NCBI RefSeq assembly: GCF_000306785.1
Contig: NC_017955.1
Coordinates: 2,418,001 to 2,482,000 of the forward strand
Reading direction: 5' to 3'
Length of the DNA: 64,000 nt
Source of the DNA: Modestobacter italicus
GTDB taxonomy: Bacteria > Actinomycetota > Actinomycetes > Mycobacteriales > Geodermatophilaceae
The position numbers and the translations under genes are program-made. Below, one piece after another: positions 52,457-60,566 of the stretch (positions are counted from its first letter, which is position 1; each line of letters opens with the position of its first letter). The notes beneath the pieces are model-generated. The model ran no database searches. It had not been told where the DNA came from and saw nothing but the letters and a program-made list of their open reading frames with translations.

Positions 52457-55141
52457 GTGACTCCCGTCCGTGAGCTCCCCACGGACCACACGCCCGTCCT
52501 CGAGCCGGACCTGGCGGCCGCGGCGGACCAGGCGCTCCAGTGGGCCCGGCTCCGGCCCACGCAGGCGCGGGCGATGGGGGAGTCGGTCCTCGGACCGGCC
52601 CGGCGCAGCGGTGCGTGGGACGTGGTGAGCAAGGTCGAGCGGGCCCTGGGCGTCGCGGCGATGAACCTCAGCGAGATCGAGGCCGCGCTCACCCATCTCC
52701 GCGCCGCCGTCGCGGCCGGCCGCCGGGCCGGCTCCCGGTCTGCGGTCGGCCAGGCGCGGATGAGCCTGGCCGCCGCGCTGGTCCTGCGCGGGCAGTCCGG
52801 CCGAGCGCTGCGCGAGATGGAGGCGGCGCTGCCGGACCTGGAGGGGGTGGAGGCGATCCGGGCGCGGGTCCAGGCGGCCGCGATCCTGCAGGAGCTCGGC
52901 CGGGACGACGCCGCGCTCGACGAGCTGCGCCGCGTCCTGCCGGCCCTCCGGCAGGCCGGGGAGGTGGAGTGGGCCGCCCGCGCGCTGTCCAACCGCAGCC
53001 TGATCCACACCGGCCGCCGGGCCTTCGCCGCCGCCGAGGCGGACCTGCTGGACGCACGCCGGTTGTGCCTCGACCACGACCTGGACCTCCTGGCCGCCTT
53101 CGCCGAGCAGAACCTCGGCTGGGTCAGGGCCTGCCGCGGCGACGTGCCCTCCTCGCTGCGGCACTACGACGCCGCGGACGCGCGCTACCGGAGGCTCGGG
53201 CTGGTCGAGCCGTCGTTGCTGGTCGATCGCGCGGAGGTGTTGCTGTCCGTGCGGCTCCTGACCGAGGCGCGGGCCACCGCGCAGGCGGCCGTGGACGCCT
53301 ACCGGCAGCAGAAGCGCGACGTCCACCTCCCCGAGGCGCAGCTGCTGTTGTCGACGGTCGCCCTGGTCCAGGGAGACACCGTCACCGCGGGGGAGAGCGC
53401 CGCGGCGGCCGTCCGGGGCTTCCGCCGACTGCGCCGCACGAGCTCGGTGGCGCTGGCTCGGTATGCCTGCCTGCAGGCCGAGGTGGCGACCGACCTGACC
53501 CGGGTGGACCCGACCCGTGCGGCGCACGTCGCCGACGAGCTGGCGGCAGTCGGCTGGAGGATCCCCGCCCTAGAGGCCCGGGTCCTGGCGGGCCGGGTCG
53601 CGCTCGACCAGGGGCGGCGCGCGACGGCGGCGCGGCACCTGTCGATGGCGAGCCGCGCGCGGCTCGCCGGCCGGGCGGACGCCCGCGCCCGGGCCTGGCT
53701 GGCCGAGGCGCTCCTCCGCCGGGCCGACGGGCGGCGGAGCGCCGCGCTCGCCGCCCTGCGGGCCGGGCTGCGGGTCGTCGAGGACCACCAGGCGACCCTG
53801 GGAGCCACCGAACTGAGAGCGCACGTGAGCCTGCTGCGGGGCGCACTGGCCCGGTGGGGACTGCGCATGGCGCTGGAGGACCAGGATCCCCGGCGGGTGC
53901 TCTGGTGGGCGGAACGGGGACGCGCCAGTGCGTTGCTGACCCGCCCCGCCCAGCCACCGGAGAACCAGGAGCTGGCCGGTGACCTGGCGGACCTGCGTTC
54001 GACGATGGCCGAGATCGAGGAGACCCGTGCGGCGGGCGGCTCCGACGAGGCCCTGGTCGCGCGCCAGGTCCTGCTGGAGCGCCGCGTCCGGGACCGCTGC
54101 CGGACGTTGAACGCGGCGGCCGGCGACCAGCCCCAGAGGCTGCGGCAGTCCGTGGCCGAGGTGATCGCGCCCCTGGGCGACGCGGCACTGGTCGAGTACG
54201 TCGAGGTGGACGGGCAGGTCCACGCCGTGACGGTGGCCGGTGGGCGCGTCCGCCTCCACGCACTGGGGTCGGCGGACGCCATCCCCCAGGCACTGACGCA
54301 CGTGCCGTTCGCGCTCCACCGGCTGGCCGAGCGCCGGGTGGACCGGGTCGGTCGGGAGGCGGCCGCCGGGGCCGTCCTGCGGCGCGCGGCCACTGCCGTC
54401 GACGACCTGCTGCTCCGCCCGTTGCAGCGCGAGGTGGGTGATCGCCCGTTGGTCGTGGTGCCGATCGGAGCCCTGCAGTCGCTCCCGTGGTCCCTGCTGC
54501 CGTCGTGCCGGGGCCGGTCCACCACGGTGAGCCCCTCGGCCACGATCTGGCACCAGGCGGTCACCCGCCCGCCGCCCGCTGCTCCGGCGTCCGTGGTCGT
54601 GGTCGCCGGGCCCGGCCTCCCCGGGGCAGCGGCCGAGGCGGCCACGGTCGCGCAGCTCCACCCGGGCTCCACGCTGCTGTCGGGGCGGGCCGCGACCGTC
54701 CCGGAGGTGACCGCCCGCGTGGACGGTGCCGCCCTCCTGCACCTGGCGGCGCACGGGAACGTGCGGTCGGACAACCCCCTGTTCTCGTCCGTGACGCTCG
54801 CCGACGGTCCGTTGACCGTCTACGAGCTCGAGCGCCTGACCCGCGCCCCCCACCACGTCGTCCTCGCCGCGTGCGACACCGGCCGGCCGTCCGTGGTCGC
54901 CGGTGAGGAGACCCTCGGCTTCGCGGCCGCGCTGCTCGGAGGCGGCACGGCCACCCTGGTCGCGCCGGTCGTGCCCGTGCCCGACGCCGCCACCGTGCCC
55001 CTCATGCGGGCCTACCACGAGGGGCTGCGGGCGGGGCACCCGCCGGCCCAGGCGCTGGCGGCCGCCCAGTGCGGGCTCGACCCAGCGGACACCGTGTCGT
55101 GGGCGGCCGCCGCGGCGTTCATCTGCGTCGGCGCGGGTTAG
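52457..55141 (+). CDS. TPR-CHAT protein (caspase-fold protease)
   Basis: 894 residues: about 15 TPR-like helical pairs in the first ~500 (AALTHLRAAVAAGRRAG, AHVADELAAVGWRIPALEARV), a coiled linker, then a C-terminal CHAT domain with the catalytic dyad His766 (LHLAAHGN) and Cys806 (LAACDTG). CHAT proteases are separase/caspase relatives; in the Craspase system such an enzyme is switched on by a sensor through its TPRs. GTG at 52457 is preferred; open frame extends to 52373. Cytosolic. Likely executes regulated cleavage of an unknown target in this island. Confidence 0.93.
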   Translation: MTPVRELPTDHTPVLEPDLAAAADQALQWARLRPTQARAMGESVLGPARRSGAWDVVSKVERALGVAAMNLSEIEAALTHLRAAVAAGRRAGSRSAVGQARMSLAAALVLRGQSGRALREMEAALPDLEGVEAIRARVQAAAILQELGRDDAALDELRRVLPALRQAGEVEWAARALSNRSLIHTGRRAFAAAEADLLDARRLCLDHDLDLLAAFAEQNLGWVRACRGDVPSSLRHYDAADARYRRLGLVEPSLLVDRAEVLLSVRLLTEARATAQAAVDAYRQQKRDVHLPEAQLLLSTVALVQGDTVTAGESAAAAVRGFRRLRRTSSVALARYACLQAEVATDLTRVDPTRAAHVADELAAVGWRIPALEARVLAGRVALDQGRRATAARHLSMASRARLAGRADARARAWLAEALLRRADGRRSAALAALRAGLRVVEDHQATLGATELRAHVSLLRGALARWGLRMALEDQDPRRVLWWAERGRASALLTRPAQPPENQELAGDLADLRSTMAEIEETRAAGGSDEALVARQVLLERRVRDRCRTLNAAAGDQPQRLRQSVAEVIAPLGDAALVEYVEVDGQVHAVTVAGGRVRLHALGSADAIPQALTHVPFALHRLAERRVDRVGREAAAGAVLRRAATAVDDLLLRPLQREVGDRPLVVVPIGALQSLPWSLLPSCRGRSTTVSPSATIWHQAVTRPPPAAPASVVVVAGPGLPGAAAEAATVAQLHPGSTLLSGRAATVPEVTARVDGAALLHLAAHGNVRSDNPLFSSVTLADGPLTVYELERLTRAPHHVVLAACDTGRPSVVAGEETLGFAAALLGGGTATLVAPVVPVPDAATVPLMRAYHEGLRAGHPPAQALAAAQCGLDPADTVSWAAAAAFICVGAG

Positions 55142-55193
55142 GACCGTCGACGTCCGGCCACCCGCGGTCGTCGAGACCAGTGCGGGGAGCTCG

Positions 55194-55385
55194 TCAGCCG
55201 GCCGTCGATCCGGAGCGGATGTCGGACTGCAGGCTCGTCATCAGTTCTGCCCGCGCTGCGCGTGCCCGTGCCAGCTGGTCCTCGATGTCCCAGATGCTCT
55301 CGGACAGGAGTGTCAGGTGGCGGCGCTTCTCCTGGCTGCTGAGCGTGCGGAGGACCGCATCGGCACTGATGAGCTGGTGGTGCAT
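55194..55385 (-). CDS. Small coiled-coil protein, 63 residues
   Basis: Almost entirely helical (MHHQLISADAVLRTLSSQEK; SESIWDIEDQLARARAARAELM), with heptad spacing. GAGG 5 nt before ATG 55385. It lies convergent to the CHAT gene and may be a regulator or adaptor for it. No family recognised. Confidence 0.55.
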   Translation of the reverse strand: MHHQLISADAVLRTLSSQEKRRHLTLLSESIWDIEDQLARARAARAELMTSLQSDIRSGSTAG

Positions 55386-55709
55386 GGCAGCCTCGATCGG
55401 GTGTGCGGGGCGGTGCGTCCGGTGGGACGCAGGACGACCCGGTGCGTGCCGGACCTGTGGAGGAGAGCGGTCGCGCTCCGGCAGATACACCGCGGGCGAG
55501 GACCACGCTGCAGCGTTCCCCGTCTCCGTCCTGTGTCCCGCCGAGCTGTGACGCCGCCGTGACGCCGGTCGACGACCTTTCGGAGGGGAACGGGACACGG
55601 CCGGACCCGTCGCGCCTCCGTGCGACGTACCGGGACCGGACGGCGGTCCGCAGCAGCGCACCAGGTCGCCCATCGCCCCGCACGCGCCACACCACGGACA
55701 GGAGTCGGC
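55386..55709. other. Divergent intergenic region with heptamer repeats
   Basis: 324 nt between the coiled-coil protein and the M36 peptidase. It contains GTGACGC at 55548-55554 and 55559-55565, an 11-bp direct repeat typical of SARP operators (see the separate entry). No gene is supported. Confidence 0.5.
55548..55565 (+). promoter_or_regulatory. Direct heptamer repeat GTGACGC-N4-GTGACGC
   Basis: Two identical heptamers at 11-bp spacing (one helical turn), the layout SARPs recognise, about 145 nt before the M36 start. Three SARP genes occur in the window. Confidence 0.4.
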
Positions 55710-57809
55710 ATGACCACTCGCGACGTACCGCAGGACTTCCATGCGCTCTACGACACCGGCGCTCGCCGCGCACGCGGTGTCTCGCTGCCGGCGAGCGAGG
55801 CGGCCGAGACCGCCGAGACCGCCGGCCAGAGCCGGCTGGCCGCCGACGTCGGCGGCCTCCAGGTCGACTACGACGAGGCCACCGGTCTGCCCAACCGGGT
55901 CACCGGCCTGTCGCCGTCCGCACGTCTCTCACCGAGCGCGGAGGGATCGGCCGAAGAGGCGGTCGAGCGGTTCATCGCCGGGCGCGCCGATCTGTGGGGC
56001 CTCTCGCCGCAGGACGCGGCCGGCATCGAGATCGCGTCGGTGAGCGGGTCCCGGCTGCGCACCGCCCACCTGGTGCAACGGGTCGACGGCGTGGAGGTCT
56101 TCAACTCCGACGTCACGGCCGCGCTCACCCCCGCCAACGAGGTCGTCTCCGTGGCGGGCCAGTTCTTCCCCGGTGCGGCAACGGCAGGCCGTGCCCGTCG
56201 GACCGCCGGGACCACCGCCGAGGAGGCGGTCGCCGTCGCGGCCTTCGACCTGACGGGACAGCAGTACCCCGCGGCGTCCTTCGCCGTCGAGGAGGACGGG
56301 GAGGCGGACAGGGCAGGGGGCTACCGGACCTACCGGTTCGAAGAGCCCGCACCGGGCTCCCGGCCGCCGTTCGACCGTCCCGTGCGGGTCAAGGAGGTGC
56401 TGTTCCCGCTCGGGCAGGGGCAGTTCGTCCCTGCCTTCTACCTGGAGCTGTGGATCAGGACCCTCCCGGCCTTCAGCTACGTCGTCGACGCGGTCGGCGC
56501 CCCCGACGTGCTGTTCCGGCGGAACCTCCGCGCGGACGCGGCGTTCACGTACCGGGTGCACAACACCGGTGATGCCGTCTGCCGGCCGGAGGACGGGCCG
56601 GCGCCCGGCTCGCCGCACCCGACCGGCATCCCCGACGGGTTCCAGGCCCCGACCATCGACCAGCGGCTGGTCACGGTGGAGAGCCTCGACGGCCGCGACC
56701 CGTGGCTCCCCGCGGACGCGACGACCACCGCCGGCAACAACTGCGTGGCGTACGCGGACCTGGCCGGGCCCGACGGCCTCGGCCCCGGCGACGTCCTCGG
56801 TACCGTGACGGGGCCGCGCACCTTCGACCACGTCTACGACCACACGAAGCCGGCGAGCGACCCGACGAACCTGCAGTCGAGCGTGGTCGGCATGTTCTTC
56901 CACGTGAACTGGCTGCACGACCGCTGGTACGAGGCCGGGTTCGACGAGGCCGCCGGGAACGCCCAGCGGGACGACCTCGGACGGGGCGGGATCGGCGGGG
57001 ACCCGGTCCTGGCCGAGGGCAACGACTTCAGCGGCACCGACAACGCGAACATGCAGACACCGGCGGACGGCGCCAGCCCCCGCATGCAGATGTTCGAGTT
57101 CCGCGGCGTCGCCCCGCGGCCCTCCCGCACCAGCAACTTCGAGGCCCTGATCACCTTCCACGAGATGGGTCACTACGTGACCAACCGCCTCGTCGGGAAC
57201 GCCGCCGGGCTCCTCAACCGTCAGGGCGGGGCGATGGGGGAGGGCTGGGGCGACTTCTTCGCCATCTGCATGACCTCCCAGCCCAGCGACCCCTTCACGT
57301 CCGGGGTCTTCCCGGTCGGCGGCTGGACCGATCTGACGCCCACGTTCGACGACAACTACTACTTCTCGATCCGCCGGTACCCGTACTCGGTCGACCTGTC
57401 CAAGAACCCGCTGACGTTCCGGCACATCAGCAACGGCGTCGTCCTCCCGATCGGCCCGTCGCGCAACCCCGACGCCGGTGGCGCGAACAGCGAGGTGCAC
57501 AACGCCGGCGAGGTCTGGTGTGCAGCCCTGTGGGAGGTGTTCGTCGACCTCGTCGTCGCGCACGGTCACGCGGAGGCGGAGCGGCGCGTGCTCGAGTACG
57601 TCATCGGCGGCCTCAAGCTGACGCCGTCTATGCCGACCTTCACGCAGGCCCGCGACGGGGTCCTCAGCGCCGTCAGCGCACTCGACCCCGGTGACCTGCC
57701 CGTCGTCTGGCAGGGGTTCGCCAAGCGCGGCATGGGCGTCGGCGCGGTGTCCCCGCCCTCGACGTCGACGTCCCTCGCCGGCGTGGTCGAGGACTTCACC
57801 ACCCCCTGA
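55710..57809 (+). CDS. M36 (fungalysin)-family metallopeptidase, leaderless
   Basis: 699 residues. Propeptide-like N-terminal half (FTP/PepSY pattern: LRTAHLVQRVDGVEVFNSDV) and a thermolysin-like catalytic half with HEMGH at 484-488 and third zinc ligand Glu511 (GAMGEGWGDFF). Fungalysins are normally secreted, but no signal peptide is present here. ATG 55710 after CAGGAG. Followed 19 nt later by the HAD-M28 gene, so co-transcribed. Confidence 0.92.
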   Translation: MTTRDVPQDFHALYDTGARRARGVSLPASEAAETAETAGQSRLAADVGGLQVDYDEATGLPNRVTGLSPSARLSPSAEGSAEEAVERFIAGRADLWGLSPQDAAGIEIASVSGSRLRTAHLVQRVDGVEVFNSDVTAALTPANEVVSVAGQFFPGAATAGRARRTAGTTAEEAVAVAAFDLTGQQYPAASFAVEEDGEADRAGGYRTYRFEEPAPGSRPPFDRPVRVKEVLFPLGQGQFVPAFYLELWIRTLPAFSYVVDAVGAPDVLFRRNLRADAAFTYRVHNTGDAVCRPEDGPAPGSPHPTGIPDGFQAPTIDQRLVTVESLDGRDPWLPADATTTAGNNCVAYADLAGPDGLGPGDVLGTVTGPRTFDHVYDHTKPASDPTNLQSSVVGMFFHVNWLHDRWYEAGFDEAAGNAQRDDLGRGGIGGDPVLAEGNDFSGTDNANMQTPADGASPRMQMFEFRGVAPRPSRTSNFEALITFHEMGHYVTNRLVGNAAGLLNRQGGAMGEGWGDFFAICMTSQPSDPFTSGVFPVGGWTDLTPTFDDNYYFSIRRYPYSVDLSKNPLTFRHISNGVVLPIGPSRNPDAGGANSEVHNAGEVWCAALWEVFVDLVVAHGHAEAERRVLEYVIGGLKLTPSMPTFTQARDGVLSAVSALDPGDLPVVWQGFAKRGMGVGAVSPPSTSTSLAGVVEDFTTP

Positions 57810-57828
57810 GCCATCGGAGAGGCACGCC

Positions 57829-59565
57829 GTGAAGCTGATCCTGTTCGACCTCGGCCAGACCCTCGAGGACGGGGACGTGCTCCTCCCGGGCGCCCGGGAG
57901 GTGCTCGAGGCGATCTCCGCACTCCGCGACGGGAACGGAGCGGCCGCGCTGCTCGGGCTGGTCTCCGACTTCGACATGCCGACCGAGCCGTCGGAGGTCC
58001 CGGAGATCCAGCAGCGGTACCACGCGCTGCTCGACCACCTCGGCATCCGGCCGTTCTTCGAGCCGGTCGCCGAGCGGGTGACGTTGTCCACCGAGGTGGG
58101 CGCGTTCAAGCCCGACGAGGCGGTGTTCCGCGCGGCGGTCACGAAGGCCGATCCGGCGCTGGCGTTCTCCGACGTGCTCTTCGTGACCGAGAACCGCGGT
58201 CACGTCCTGGCCGCCCGGCGTCTCGGCCTGGCGGCCGCGCACCTGCGCGGGCCGGGTCAGACGGACGGCGAGGTGGACTCGCTCGCGGACCTCGTCCCGG
58301 TGGTGCGGGAGTTCGTCAGCGATGCGGGCGCCCAGGTGGCGACCGTCGTCGTGGTCGCCGCGGACGGTGACGCAGGAGCGGCGGCCGCGGCCGCCGGCCT
58401 GGCGTGGACGATGCTCGGCGAGGTCCTGGTGGTCACTGGCCCCGCTGCTCGCGTCCAGCAGTTCGTCGCCACGGCCGGCGCGGCGCCACCGGTGCCCTGC
58501 ACCGTGGACCGGCAGCACCTGCGGCTGGTCATCCAGATCGGTCGGCTGTTCCAGGAGGAGCACCCCGAGGTGCCGGTGGTCGTCGACAAGGGGCGCTACC
58601 TCGTCGTCGCTCTCGAACCGGGTGCCGGCGCGCTCCTCGACCGACCCGAGGACGGTCACTACGCCGTCCGTCCGCTGCCCACCGACGCCGTGGTCTTCGC
58701 GCAGCGCGCCGCCGGGCCGCGGCAGGGGGCGGCTCCCGCGGTCGATCGCCGAGGTCCGGTCGCGGCTCTCTCGCGGGCGACCTTCGCGGCCGACCTGGGC
58801 ACCCTGGCCGGCTCCCGCACCCGGCACTCGACGGGGGATGGGTTCCTCGCCGCCGTCGACTGGGCGCGGACCGAGTTGGCGGCGCACGGTTACGCCACCC
58901 AGGTGCAGACGCTGCCGGTGGGCGCCGGGACGACGCAGAACCTCATCGCCGACCGCCCAGGAGGTGCGGACGGGCGCGGCGTCGTGATCGTCACCGCCCA
59001 CCTCGACTCGGTGAACCTGCGGGGCGGCCCGGCGGCGGCCGCGCCCGGCGCCGACGACAACGCCTCCGGTGCCGCCGGCGTGCTGGCGATCGGGCGGGCA
59101 CTGGCCGGGCACACGGGCGGGCACGACCTGCGGCTGATCCTGTTCGGCGGCGAGGAGCAGGGGCTGATCGGCAGCCGTCACTACGTCGCCGGGCTCTCCC
59201 CGGCCGAGCGCGCCCGCATCCGGGCCGTGGTGAACATGGACATGATCGCCGGGCGCAACACCGACACACCGACGGTCCTGCTCGAGGGAGCGGCCGTGTC
59301 GCAGGAGGTCATCGACGCCCTGGCCGCGGTGGCTGCTGCACACACGTCGCTCGTCGTCCAGACGAGCCTCACCCCGTTCAACAGCGACCACGTGCCGTTC
59401 CTCGACCGGGGTGTCCCGACCGTCCTGACCATCGAGGGGGCAGACGGAGCCAATGCCAGGGTGCACACCGAGCTCGACACCGTGGAGTCGTGCGACGTCG
59501 ACCTGGCACTGGAGATCCTGCGGATGAACGTCGCCTTCGTCGCGCAGGTCCTCGACGAGCGCTGA
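57829..59565 (+). CDS. HAD-like domain fused to M28 aminopeptidase
   Basis: 578 residues. Residues 1-160 are a HAD-type phosphatase fold (LFDLGQTLEDGD with nucleophile Asp7 but Gly9 in place of the second Asp; motif III lysine in VGAFKPDE). About 165-300 is a linker domain. From ~320 a bizinc M28 peptidase: His391/Asp393 (AHLDS), Asp410 (GADDNASG), Glu442/Glu443 (GGEEQG), NMDM, and SDHVPF. GTG start after GGAGAGG. No signal peptide. The loss of the HAD acid/base Asp suggests binding rather than hydrolysis. Same operon as the M36 enzyme. Confidence 0.9.
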   Translation: MKLILFDLGQTLEDGDVLLPGAREVLEAISALRDGNGAAALLGLVSDFDMPTEPSEVPEIQQRYHALLDHLGIRPFFEPVAERVTLSTEVGAFKPDEAVFRAAVTKADPALAFSDVLFVTENRGHVLAARRLGLAAAHLRGPGQTDGEVDSLADLVPVVREFVSDAGAQVATVVVVAADGDAGAAAAAAGLAWTMLGEVLVVTGPAARVQQFVATAGAAPPVPCTVDRQHLRLVIQIGRLFQEEHPEVPVVVDKGRYLVVALEPGAGALLDRPEDGHYAVRPLPTDAVVFAQRAAGPRQGAAPAVDRRGPVAALSRATFAADLGTLAGSRTRHSTGDGFLAAVDWARTELAAHGYATQVQTLPVGAGTTQNLIADRPGGADGRGVVIVTAHLDSVNLRGGPAAAAPGADDNASGAAGVLAIGRALAGHTGGHDLRLILFGGEEQGLIGSRHYVAGLSPAERARIRAVVNMDMIAGRNTDTPTVLLEGAAVSQEVIDALAAVAAAHTSLVVQTSLTPFNSDHVPFLDRGVPTVLTIEGADGANARVHTELDTVESCDVDLALEILRMNVAFVAQVLDER

Positions 59566-59625
59566 GTCCACCCGCCCTCCACCGCCCGGGCCGACCGGAC
59601 GTCCCGGCGTCGGTCGACACCGCAC

Positions 59626-59632
59626 GTATCAC
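59626..59632 (+). promoter_or_regulatory. GTATCAC motif upstream of SARP 3
   Basis: CGTATCACCG, 73 nt before ATG 59705; same core as at 44430, 44730 and 46101. Confidence 0.3.
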
Positions 59633-59704
59633 CGTCCCCGAGCGGGGCTCCTACGAGCAGGGCCCGGGGTGCAGCTCCGGACCAGGGTGTCGAGGGGGCG
59701 TGAC

Positions 59705-60556
59705 ATGGGTTCCACCACGGCGCGACTGGACCTGCTGGGCGGGTTCAGGCTCCAGGTCAGCGGTGCGCACCCGCGCGCTGCGGCGGACGACCTGCCCAGG
59801 GGAGTGCAGCGGCTGGTCGCGCACCTGGGTCTGTCCCACCGTCCGGCGCGCTCCGCCGTCGCCGGCCTCCTGTGGCCCGAGGTCCCCGAGTCCCAGGCCC
59901 AGGGCAGTCTGCGTTCGGCCCTCTGGCGGCTGCAGAAGATGGCGCCGGGGGTCATCGAGGTGTCCGGCGGGGTGCTCGCGCTGGCGCCCGCCGTCCGGGT
60001 CGACGTCCGGGAGTTCGACGTGTGGGCGCACGCCTCGATCGACCCGCGGGTCGACGTCGACCGGTCCGTGCTGGCCGAGGTCGGCCTGTCCGGGGAGCTC
60101 CTGCCGGGCTGGTACGACGACTGGGTGCTGCTGGAGCGCGACCGGCTGCGCCAGCTGCGCCTGCACGCCCTGGAGGCCCTGGCCGACAAGCTGACCGCGG
60201 TCGGGCGCCATGGGGAGGCGCTGCAGGCGGCGCACGCCGCCGTCCGGGCCGAACCGCTCAGGGAGACCGCCCGCCGAGCGCTCATGCGCATCCAGCTCGC
60301 GCAGGGCAACGTCGCGGAGGCCCTTCGCACCTACGAGTCCTTCCGTCGGTACCTCTTCGACGAGCTGGGCGTCGCCCCGTCGTCGCAGATGGACGACCTG
60401 GTCGCGGGCATCCGCCGTCCACGGCGGGTCCCCGCGCTGGTGTCGGTGCCCAGCGGCGGTGCGTCGGCGGCCCACCGCACCGGCTGGACCGTCGGGTCCC
60501 AGGACGTGTCGTCAGGCAGCGGTAGGTCCGGGCACGTCGCCCGGGGACGGCAGTGA
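59705..60556 (+). CDS. SARP-type regulator, paralog 3
   Basis: 283 residues, same plan as the genes at 33455 and 34819: DLLGGFRLQVSG, GSLRSALWRLQKMAPGV, LPGWYDDWVLLERDRLRQLRL, with an extra Ser/Gly-rich tail of ~40 residues. ATG 59705 preferred, with GAGGGGG 7-8 nt upstream; GTG at 59669 is possible. Convergent with the trypsin-NUC gene, 10 nt between stops. Likely regulator of the peptidase genes around it. Confidence 0.88.
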   Translation: MGSTTARLDLLGGFRLQVSGAHPRAAADDLPRGVQRLVAHLGLSHRPARSAVAGLLWPEVPESQAQGSLRSALWRLQKMAPGVIEVSGGVLALAPAVRVDVREFDVWAHASIDPRVDVDRSVLAEVGLSGELLPGWYDDWVLLERDRLRQLRLHALEALADKLTAVGRHGEALQAAHAAVRAEPLRETARRALMRIQLAQGNVAEALRTYESFRRYLFDELGVAPSSQMDDLVAGIRRPRRVPALVSVPSGGASAAHRTGWTVGSQDVSSGSGRSGHVARGRQ

Positions 60557-60566
60557 GCGGTCGCGA

